From JAKEFM01 sp035695825 (lineage in GTDB: Bacteria > Planctomycetota > UBA1135 > JAKEFM01), in contig DASRRH010000027.1 in NCBI GenBank assembly GCA_035695825.1, positions 1 to 64,000 of the forward strand: a stretch of DNA of 64,000 nucleotides, read 5' to 3'. This document shows, piece after piece, positions 43,103 to 50,338 of the stretch. A program made the position numbers and the translations under genes. Under the pieces are notes generated by a model, which worked only from the letters and a program-made list of their open reading frames with translations, was not told the origin of the DNA and did not search any database. Positions within the stretch are counted from its first letter, which is position 1, and each line of letters opens with the position of its first letter.

Positions 43103-44071
43103 TCAGTTGGCGATGATGCTCAGGACGTCCAGGAGAAGGTGGACGCTTCCCAGCTTCTGGGCGCAGGCGCCGCCTTCGCAGTAGGCGGGATAGGGTAGGC
43201 AGGCCGCCCCGGTCACCTCTGCCAGGACGCAGGGACCCGAAGTCCCGGAGGACTGCATCGTGAGGACGCATGCGTCCCCGAGGCTTCCCCAGCCGACCGG
43301 GCCACCGGGGTCGAGGGGAGTGAAGGCGGCCGAAGCCGTCGAGCCGGAGCCTCCGGGAGGGGTGGTGACCGACTGCATCGCGTAGAACCCGAACGCGGAG
43401 CCGATCACGTCGAAGTAGACGGAGTCGCGCGTCCCCGTAGGGCCCGAGACCGCCCCCCCCCCGACGCTGAAGGGGGCGAACGCGAGCATCTGGGAGAGGG
43501 GTGCGGCGAAGGAGAGCTTCGCGACCAGGGTGCCGGGGAGGGAGCCCGGCGTGATCTCGATCCCGTCCGGGTCGCCGAACGCGAGGTCACGCATGTCGAC
43601 CAGCGCGCCCCCCATCTGGTTCCCCAGCAGCACGACCAGCTGCGTCTGGTTGAGCCAGGCGAGGTCGTTGTTCGGGGCGCACGCGGCGATCCCGATCCGG
43701 ACGAGCGGTTCCGGCGAACTGGGAATCAAGTAGCTGAAGACGCGCGCGGCGTACGCCGGGGCCGGCGCGGGGCGCGCGATCGGATCCGTCCGCAGGATCC
43801 ACTCCTCGAAGTCCACGCACCCGTCCCCGTCGGAGTCGATCGAACTCGAGAGGCTGCCGAACTGCACCTCGATCAAGTTCGGAAGACCGTCGCAGTCGTC
43901 GTCCTGAAAGCAACCCGGGGAGGACTCCGGGGCGGCGACGGAGTCGGGGGGGAACGCCGTGCCGAGGGACGCGCCCCCGGCCGCGACGCCGAGACTGGCG
44001 AGGACGAGCAGCCGGCGCCGCCGCCGACGAGCGCCAGGTTCACGCGCGCTCGGAATCCCTTTAGGCTCCAT
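43103..44071 (-). CDS. Secreted protein with calcium-loop (thrombospondin-3-like) segment
   Basis: 322 residues from ATG 44071 (GTG 44074 is one codon upstream). A basic n-region (RRRRRRLLVLASLGVAAGG) and hydrophobic core form a signal peptide. Residues ~55-95 hold Asp-rich loops (DDDCDGLPNLIEVQFG; DSDGDGCVDFEEWILRTDP) like EF-hand or type-3 thrombospondin repeats. The remainder is beta-rich, with few charged residues (LGNQMGGALVDMRDLAFGDP; FGFYAMQSVTTPP), and ends with several Cys that could form disulfides. I do not recognise a family. A good sigma-70-like promoter (44118-44147) precedes it. Confidence 0.75.
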   Translation of the reverse strand: MEPKGIPSAREPGARRRRRRLLVLASLGVAAGGASLGTAFPPDSVAAPESSPGCFQDDDCDGLPNLIEVQFGSLSSSIDSDGDGCVDFEEWILRTDPIARPAPAPAYAARVFSYLIPSSPEPLVRIGIAACAPNNDLAWLNQTQLVVLLGNQMGGALVDMRDLAFGDPDGIEITPGSLPGTLVAKLSFAAPLSQMLAFAPFSVGGGAVSGPTGTRDSVYFDVIGSAFGFYAMQSVTTPPGGSGSTASAAFTPLDPGGPVGWGSLGDACVLTMQSSGTSGPCVLAEVTGAACLPYPAYCEGGACAQKLGSVHLLLDVLSIIAN

Positions 44072-44117
44072 CACGGTCAGCCCGGGGGGTCGGGTCCCGG
44101 GGAGAAGTGCAGTTCCA

Positions 44118-44147
44118 ACCGTACACAGGCTTCCCTTGAATGGTCAA
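44118..44147 (-). promoter_or_regulatory. Promoter of the secreted calcium-loop protein
   Basis: On the minus strand TTGACC (44142-44147) and TACGGT (44118-44123) are spaced by 18 bases, with TGTG just before the -10. They point at the gene starting at 44071, giving a ~40-base leader. Confidence 0.45.
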
Positions 44148-44224
44148 GAGTGCGGCGTCCACCCCCCGTTAGTCCGGCCCCCGGCTCCGGTAACCGGTCC
44201 GCTCCCCCACCCCTCCCGGTTTCC

Positions 44225-44253
44225 TTGTGACCCCGGGGTCGAGGCCATACCAT
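44225..44253 (+). promoter_or_regulatory. Promoter of the tRNA-Arg gene
   Basis: TTGTGA (44225-44230) and TACCAT (44248-44253), 17-base spacer. The tRNA begins 10 bases after the -10 box, just where transcription should start. Confidence 0.5.
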
Positions 44254-44263
44254 CCGGCGGTCC

Positions 44264-44340
<77 letters not shown>

Positions 44341-44350
44341 CCCGGGCCGT

Positions 44351-45244
44351 TCATTCCTTCCATTCCGCAAAGGCCGCCCGGGCGCCGCTGGGAAACGGTG
44401 CGCGGAGGGGAATCCAACCGAGGGCCGCCGAGCGCCGGGACACCACGACCTGGTCGAGCACCCGGGCGTCCGCGAGCGCGCCGAGCTCGCGCCGCGCCGC
44501 GTCGAGCGGGAGGCTCCGGACCCGCCCGCCCGCCCCCGCCGCCTCGCTCGCGGCGCGCGCGATCTCGGCGACGGGCAGCGCGGGCTCCGCGACCCCGTGG
44601 AAGACGCCCTGGGCTCTCTTCTCGAGGAGGAGGAGGTAGAGCGCAGCGAGGTCGTCGAGGGGGACGATGGACCAGCGGTTCCTTCCCTCGCCGACGAACG
44701 TCGAGGCTCCTTCCTTCACCGCGCTCTCGAACATCGCTCCGATCAGCCCTCCGCGGCCCCCGAACACGACCCCGGGCCGGAGGACGGCCGTCGCGCAGGA
44801 CCCTCCACCGGCGTCGAGGACACGCCGCTCGTGCGCGGGCCTCCAGGCGACGATCTGGGCGGGTCGGTCCGTCGGCGCGTCCTCGTCGGCGGACAGGTCG
44901 CCCGTGTCCCCCAGTACCCAGACACCCGAGGTGTACACGAAGGCCCTGCAACGGCCGCGACCGCAGGCTCGGAGGAGGGCGTCCACAGCGGCGCCGTCCG
45001 TGCGGTCGGTCTCCTTCCCCCGCACGAGCGCGAGGTGGGCGACCGCGTCGTGGTCCGCGACCGAGGGCTCGAAGTTCGCGGGATCGCGGAGATCTCCCGC
45101 GAGCGGGGTTCCGCCGAGGTCGAGAAGACGGCGGGCCTTTTCTTCGTTTCGGACGAGCCCCGTCACCTCGTGCCCCGCCGCGACGAGGGCCCGGACGAGC
45201 GCGGAGCCGAGGTATCCGGTGGCGCCGGTCAGGAAGACGCGCAG
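44351..45244 (-). CDS. NAD-dependent epimerase/dehydratase (extended SDR), CTG start
   Basis: 297 residues starting at CTG 45244. The Rossmann glycine motif FLTGATGYLGSALVRAL lies entirely upstream of the first GTG, and an in-frame TGA (the pdxH stop) lies just before, leaving CTG with GAGGAGGGG upstream as the only sensible start. DLRDPANF and AVAHLALVR (nucleotide side) and FVYTSGVWVLGD are seen. Classical catalytic YxxxK is replaced by PAHERRV, so it is an atypical SDR whose reaction may differ from epimerisation. It starts 18 bases after the pdxH stop on the same strand and is likely co-transcribed with it. Confidence 0.82.
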   Translation of the reverse strand: MRVFLTGATGYLGSALVRALVAAGHEVTGLVRNEEKARRLLDLGGTPLAGDLRDPANFEPSVADHDAVAHLALVRGKETDRTDGAAVDALLRACGRGRCRAFVYTSGVWVLGDTGDLSADEDAPTDRPAQIVAWRPAHERRVLDAGGGSCATAVLRPGVVFGGRGGLIGAMFESAVKEGASTFVGEGRNRWSIVPLDDLAALYLLLLEKRAQGVFHGVAEPALPVAEIARAASEAAGAGGRVRSLPLDAARRELGALADARVLDQVVVSRRSAALGWIPLRAPFPSGARAAFAEWKE

Positions 45245-45262
45245 GGACCCCTCCTCATCTCC

Positions 45263-45871
45263 TCACGGCGCCAGTCGCGCGATCTCCCACCCGGTCCCGG
45301 TGCGACGGTAGAGGAACCGATCGTGAAGTCGGTTGTCCCGGTGGATCCAGAACTCGAAGGACTCCGCCTTCACCCGGAAACCGCCCCAGAACGGCGGGCA
45401 GGGGACATCCTTCCCCTCGAACCTCCGCGCCGCCTGCGCGACCCGCTCCTCCAGCTCGCGCCGGGAGGCGACGGGCTCGCTCTGCGGCGAAGCCCACGCG
45501 GAGATCTGGCTGCCCCGCGGCCGGGTCCGGAAGTAGGTCTCGGCCTCCCGCGCGGGAACCCGCTCGACGGCGCCCTCGATCCGGACCTGGCGCCCGAGGG
45601 TTCCCCAGTGGAAGACGAGGGCCGCACGGGGATTCTCGGAAAGCTCGCGCGACTTCCGGCTCTCGAGATTGGTGAAAAAGTCGATCCCCCCGGCCGCGAT
45701 CCCCTTGAAGAGAACCATCCGCGCCGAGGGACGCCCGTCCCGGCTCGCGGTGGCGAGGGTCATCGCCTCGGGGAGCGCCGCTCCCGACCGCACCGCCTCC
45801 CCGTACCAGGCCTCGAAGAGCCGCAAGGGATCGCGCGCGCTCCCGGCTCCGAAGCCTTCTTCCCCGGACAT
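45263..45871 (-). CDS. pdxH: Pyridoxamine 5'-phosphate oxidase
   Basis: 202 residues from ATG 45871, typical length. It carries the FMN-binding split-barrel signatures AMTLATASRDGRPSARMVLF, GGIDFFTNLESRKSREL, LGRQVRIEGAVERV and the C-terminal PPFWGGFRVKAESFEFW plus RLHDRFLYRR. It oxidises pyridoxine/pyridoxamine 5'-phosphate to PLP. It lies between purF (33 bases upstream) and the SDR gene, all on the minus strand; purF is an odd partner, although PLP is widely needed. Confidence 0.95.
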   Translation of the reverse strand: MSGEEGFGAGSARDPLRLFEAWYGEAVRSGAALPEAMTLATASRDGRPSARMVLFKGIAAGGIDFFTNLESRKSRELSENPRAALVFHWGTLGRQVRIEGAVERVPAREAETYFRTRPRGSQISAWASPQSEPVASRRELEERVAQAARRFEGKDVPCPPFWGGFRVKAESFEFWIHRDNRLHDRFLYRRTGTGWEIARLAP

Positions 45872-45903
45872 TGCCTTCGCGCCTCGGCGCGGTCGGCGGG
45901 GTC

Positions 45904-47406
45904 TCAGAGTTCGCGGAGGGCGGGGGATTCGGCCGGCGCCTCGCGCCGCTCGCCCTTCGACTCGACCCTCTCCCGCTCGATCGAGGCGAGGAGCTCCGGG
46001 GTCACGTCCCCCGTCGGATAGATCCCGGTCATGCAGGCCGAGCAGAACATGTCGATCGAGGGATTGTCGGCCCGCACGGACCCGACCATCGCGTCGTGCG
46101 GAAGATAAAGGAGGTAGTCCGCCCCGAGCTCGCGTCGAACCTGGTCGACGGTCTTGCCGCGCGCGATGAACTCCGTCTTCGTCGCCATGTCGATCCCGTA
46201 GGGACAAGGGGAGATCAGGGGGGGACAGCAGATCGCAAGGTAGATCTCCCGCGCGCCCGCACGCCGCACGATCCGGACGAGGCTCCTCGCGGTGTTCCCC
46301 CGAACGATCGAGTCGTCGACGAGGAGGACCCTCTTCCCCTCGAACTCTTCGGGGATCGGGTTGAGCTTCCGCCGGACGGATCGCCGCCGCAGTCCCTGGT
46401 CCGGCATGATGAAGGTCCGCCCGATGTAGCGGTTCTTGACCAGACCCTCGCGGTAGGGGACGCCGAGGGAGCGCGCGAGCGCGGTCGCGGCGTCGCGGGC
46501 CGAGTCGGGGACCGGCACGACGATGTCGGGCATCGGGGCCCCGCGGCGGCGCCACTCGGAACCGAGGGCCTCCCCGAACCGCAGGCGGGAGCGGTAGACG
46601 CTCACTCCGTCGAGGCGGGAGTCGGGGCGCGCGAAATAGACGTACTCGAAGATGCACGGACGGTGGGGGCGGTCGGAGAGCTTCGCCGCGTGGAGGCGCC
46701 GCTCCCGGTCGATGAACACCCCTTCCCCGGCCGCGACGTCCCGGAGCCGATGGAAACCGGCGACGTCGAGGGCGACCGATTCCGACGCGAACGCGTACGC
46801 CACGCCCCGCTCGTCCCGACGCTCGCCGAGGACGAGGGGCTTGATCCCGTAGGGATCGCGGAAGGCGACGAGCCCGCCCCCCGCGATCATCCCGACGACG
46901 GAGTAGGACCCCTTCACCGTCCCGTAGACGCCGCGGACCGCCTGGAAGACGCGCTCGGGCGTGACGCCGCCCGGGCCGGCGTCGATCAGCTCGCGCGCGA
47001 AGACGTAAAGGATCGCCTCGAGGTCGCACGTCGTGTGGAGGTGGATCCCGCGGGCGCGAAAGTAGCCCTCCTTCAGCTCGAGGAAGTTCGTGACGTTTCC
47101 GTTGTGCGCCATCGCGACGCCGTTCGGGAAGGTGATGACGAACGGCTGGACGTCCTCGCTCGCCCCGGCGCCCACGGTCGGGTAGCGGACGTGGCCGATC
47201 CCGAGGCTTCCCCGGAGGCGGGAGACGTTCTTCTCGACGAAGATGTCCCGCACGAGGCCTCGCCCCTTCTTCACGTGGAAGACGTCGGAGAAGGTGACGA
47301 TGCCGGCGGCGTCCTGGCCGCGGTGCTGGACCGCGATCAGCGACTCGTAGAGGAGGGGGACGACCTCCTCGCCGTCGTGTCCGTAGATGCCGATGAACCC
47401 GCACAT
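45904..47406 (-). CDS. purF: Amidophosphoribosyltransferase
   Basis: 500 residues from ATG 47406, placing the N-terminal nucleophile at Cys2 (MCGFIGIYG), as required once Met is removed. The glutaminase half has RGQDAAGI, HVRYPTVG, and MAHNGNVTNF; the phosphoribosyltransferase half has the PRPP loop RVLLVDDSIVRGNT. Cys residues in PCIFEYVYF, CCPPLISPC and DMFCSACMTG fit the B. subtilis-type 4Fe-4S cluster. It makes phosphoribosylamine from PRPP and glutamine, the first committed step of purine synthesis. A 250-base divergent region separates it from the GT9 gene and shows no strong sites. Confidence 0.96.
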   Translation of the reverse strand: MCGFIGIYGHDGEEVVPLLYESLIAVQHRGQDAAGIVTFSDVFHVKKGRGLVRDIFVEKNVSRLRGSLGIGHVRYPTVGAGASEDVQPFVITFPNGVAMAHNGNVTNFLELKEGYFRARGIHLHTTCDLEAILYVFARELIDAGPGGVTPERVFQAVRGVYGTVKGSYSVVGMIAGGGLVAFRDPYGIKPLVLGERRDERGVAYAFASESVALDVAGFHRLRDVAAGEGVFIDRERRLHAAKLSDRPHRPCIFEYVYFARPDSRLDGVSVYRSRLRFGEALGSEWRRRGAPMPDIVVPVPDSARDAATALARSLGVPYREGLVKNRYIGRTFIMPDQGLRRRSVRRKLNPIPEEFEGKRVLLVDDSIVRGNTARSLVRIVRRAGAREIYLAICCPPLISPCPYGIDMATKTEFIARGKTVDQVRRELGADYLLYLPHDAMVGSVRADNPSIDMFCSACMTGIYPTGDVTPELLASIERERVESKGERREAPAESPALREL

Positions 47407-47656
47407 CGAACGGTGCTCTCGTAGGCCGGAGGACGGCGGCCTCGACCCGCCAGCTCCCGGGCCGCGCACCCTAGCATTCCCCCGGCGGCGGCGGAAGCGC
47501 GGCGAGCTCCGCGGACCCCTCGCCCTCGCAGCGCGGCGCGCCTCTCCGAACCGGCCGGCCACGCTCCGAGCGGATCGCCGCACGCGGGCCGGATCCGTCC
47601 GCGCCCTCGCCGCCGCGTGGACGCCCCCGGTCGCGAAGGGCTATCCTCGTCCAGCG

Positions 47657-48865
47657 GTGCGATTCCGCCTCTCGACCCTCCAGCGCATCGACCGCGACCT
47701 CGGGCCCTGGGCCTGCGCGGGACTCCAGCCCCTCCGCTGGGTCCGGGCTCGACGTCCTCCCGAAGCGCCGGTCCGCTCGATCCTCGCGGTCAAGTTCTGG
47801 GGGATCGGGAGCCTCGTCCTCCTCGGCCCCGCGCTCCGCGCGCTGCGCGAGCGCCACCCGCGGGCGCGGATCGACCTCCTCACCCTCGAAGGGAACGCCC
47901 CGCTCGCGCGGCTCCTCCCCGCCCTCGACGGGGTCGTCACGGTCCGCCTCGACGGGGGGCCCCTCCGAATCGCCTGCCGTCTCCTCGCGCTGATCGCGGA
48001 GCTCCGCGCGGACCGCTACGACCTCCTCCTCGACTTCGAGTTCTTCACCCGCTTCTCGGCGATTCTCGCCTTTCTCTCGGGCGCGCGCCGCACGGTCGGA
48101 TACTGGGCCCCGAGCGTCTACCGCGGCGACCTCCACGACGAGCGCGTCCCCTTCAACCGGTACTGGCACGTCACGCGGAATTTCCGCGCCCTCGCGGGAG
48201 GGGGGGACGAGCCCGTCACGGCGGCGGACCTCCTCCGGCCGCGAATCGGGGAAGCCGCGCGGTCGAGGGCGGCGCGTCTCGAGAGGTCGCTCGGCGGGGG
48301 GGAGGAGCGGCCGCTCGTCCTCCTCAATCCCAACGCGGGGGACCTCGCGCTCGAGCGCCGCTGGCCCGCGGATCACTTCGCCGCTCTCGCCGAGCGCCTT
48401 TCGCTGGACGCCGCGGTCGCCTGGATCGGAGCGCCCTCGGAGCGTCCGTACGTCGAGTCGGTCCGCGCCCGCCTCGCTCGGCCCGAATCGACCGTCGACC
48501 TCGCGGGCGAGCTCTCGATCGAGGAGTTGCTCGCCCTCCTCGAGCGCGCCCGGCTCCTCGTCACGAACGACTCGGGACCCCTCCACCTCGCCTCCGCGGT
48601 CGCAACCCCGACGATCGCCCTCTTCGGGCCCGAGACGCCGGTCATGTACGGGCCCCTCCACCCGAGGGCGGTGACCTTCTACCGCCCTCCCCCGTGCAGC
48701 CCGTGCATCAACGTCCACGAGAACAAGATGCACGCCTGCTACTTCAGCCGCGCGGAATGCCTGGTCCGGATCCCGCCCGAGGAGGTCCTCGCCGCCGCCC
48801 GGGAACTCCTCGCCGAAACGCGCTTCTCGGCGGCGCGGAGAATGCCCGTCCCGGCGTCCTCGTGA
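47657..48865 (+). CDS. Family 9 glycosyltransferase (heptosyltransferase-like)
   Basis: 402 residues from GTG 47657, with TATCCT at 47642-47647, giving a near-leaderless mRNA if used. GT-B fold of ADP-heptose LPS heptosyltransferases: SILAVKFWGIGSLVLLGPAL (N-terminal), LLNPNAG, AWIGAPSERPY, and the donor site LLVTNDSGPLHLASAVATP plus TIALFGPETP. A Cys-rich end (PPPCSPCINVHENKMHACYF) may bind metal or form disulfides. It probably adds a sugar to a lipid acceptor. Coupled to the radical SAM gene by GTGA. Confidence 0.9.
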   Translation: MRFRLSTLQRIDRDLGPWACAGLQPLRWVRARRPPEAPVRSILAVKFWGIGSLVLLGPALRALRERHPRARIDLLTLEGNAPLARLLPALDGVVTVRLDGGPLRIACRLLALIAELRADRYDLLLDFEFFTRFSAILAFLSGARRTVGYWAPSVYRGDLHDERVPFNRYWHVTRNFRALAGGGDEPVTAADLLRPRIGEAARSRAARLERSLGGGEERPLVLLNPNAGDLALERRWPADHFAALAERLSLDAAVAWIGAPSERPYVESVRARLARPESTVDLAGELSIEELLALLERARLLVTNDSGPLHLASAVATPTIALFGPETPVMYGPLHPRAVTFYRPPPCSPCINVHENKMHACYFSRAECLVRIPPEEVLAAARELLAETRFSAARRMPVPASS

Positions 48866-50271
48866 TCCTCCCCTCGGAGTCCCCTCGCCCCGTCCGGACG
48901 GTCGTTCTCCTCAACCCGCCCGGGCGCAGGCTCTACCTCCGCGACTACTACTGCTCGAAGACCACGAAGTCGAACTACCTCTACGCCCCGATCGACCTGG
49001 TCGTGCTGTCTGGATCGCTCGCGCGGGACTTCGAGGTCTCCGTCCTCGACGCCCTCGCAGAGCGGCTCGACCCCGTGCGCGCCCTGGTGCGCCTGCGCGC
49101 GCTCGCCCCGGACGCCATCGTCTCGCTCGTGGGGGCCGTCTCCTGGGAGGAGGACCGCGCGTTCCTCGAGCGGGCGAAGCGCGAGACGGGCGGCGCCCTT
49201 CTCCTCGCCACGGGGGACGTCTTCCGGGAACGGGCGGAGGAGACCCTCGCCGAGAACCCCTGGATCGATGGCGCTCTCCTCTCCTTCGCGAACGGGGACG
49301 CCTCCGCGCTGCTCCGCGGGGAAGGAGAGCGGGTCGAGGCGGCCGTGTTCCGGGAGGGAAACCGGATCCGGTCGCGACCCTTTCACCCCTTGCGCGGCTC
49401 CTATCGCGTGCCGACCCCGCGCCACGATTTCTTCCCGGCTCGGGGCTACCGCTTCTCCTTCGCGCGACGGCGGCGCTTCGTCCCCATGCTGACCGACTTC
49501 GGGTGCCCGTACCCCTGCACCTTCTGCATCATGGGGACGCTCGGCTTCGCGACCCGCCCCGTCGGGGACGTCCTCGCCGAGCTCGACCACGCTCGGAGCC
49601 TCGGCGTCCGCGAGATCTTCTTCCTCGATCAGACCTTCGGCGTCCAGGCCGAGCGGGCGCGCGAACTCTGCGCCGCGATGGGGCGGAGGGGGTGGTCCTG
49701 GACCGCGTTCACGCGCCCCGACCGCGCCGGCTCGGGAGTGCTCGAGGCCATGGCGCGCGGAGGCTGCCACACCGTCATCCTCGGCGTGGAGTCGGCGGAC
49801 GACGAGCGGCTGCGCGACTACCAGAAGGGATACACGACCGAGGAGGTCCGGGAGGCCTTCGCGCGCGCGCGAAGGGCCGGACTCCGGACCGTCGGAACGT
49901 TCCTGATCGGGGGGCCGGAGGACGACGAGGGCTCCTTCCGCCGCGCCGTCGAGTTCGCGGTCGAACTGCACTGCGACTTCGCCTCCTTTAATGTCGCCGT
50001 TCCCCGCTTCGGCACGCCCTGGCGGTCCTCGCTCGTCCGGGAGGGGCTCGCGGACCCGGAAGAACCCTCGATGGACCAGGCGGGGGAGAGGGTCGCGATG
50101 CCGACGCGCTTCTTGAGCCGCGCGCAGGTGCTCCGCGCGAAGAAGAGGGCGATTCGATCGTTCTACCTGCGGCCCTCCTATCTCACGCGACGGGTGCTCG
50201 CGCTTCGGTCCTTCCACGAGGCGCGCTCCCAGTTCGCCGAGGGGCTCGCGCTCCTCGCCCGCAACCTCTGA
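48862..50271 (+). CDS. Radical SAM protein with cobalamin-binding-like N-terminus
   Basis: 469 residues from GTG 48862, overlapping the GT9 stop by four bases. Residues ~15-140 form a Rossmann-like region with the LNPPGRRLYLRDYY start typical of B12-radical SAM enzymes, though a clear DxHxxG cobalamin motif is not seen. The radical SAM site is DFGCPYPCTFCIMG (Cys215, Cys219, Cys222 bind the 4Fe-4S cluster). Then FLDQTFGV, GGCHTVILGVESADDE and RTVGTFLIGGPEDD complete the TIM barrel. It probably methylates or rearranges a lipid, sugar or peptide; the substrate is unknown. The GT9/YfhO context suggests envelope lipids or glycans. Confidence 0.85.
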   Translation: MILPSESPRPVRTVVLLNPPGRRLYLRDYYCSKTTKSNYLYAPIDLVVLSGSLARDFEVSVLDALAERLDPVRALVRLRALAPDAIVSLVGAVSWEEDRAFLERAKRETGGALLLATGDVFRERAEETLAENPWIDGALLSFANGDASALLRGEGERVEAAVFREGNRIRSRPFHPLRGSYRVPTPRHDFFPARGYRFSFARRRRFVPMLTDFGCPYPCTFCIMGTLGFATRPVGDVLAELDHARSLGVREIFFLDQTFGVQAERARELCAAMGRRGWSWTAFTRPDRAGSGVLEAMARGGCHTVILGVESADDERLRDYQKGYTTEEVREAFARARRAGLRTVGTFLIGGPEDDEGSFRRAVEFAVELHCDFASFNVAVPRFGTPWRSSLVREGLADPEEPSMDQAGERVAMPTRFLSRAQVLRAKKRAIRSFYLRPSYLTRRVLALRSFHEARSQFAEGLALLARNL

Positions 50272-50338
50272 CGGCCCGGCGGGCATCGCCCCCGGGGCGC
50301 GGCCTGGCTAGCCTGAACGGGCCGTCGACCGCGCCCCG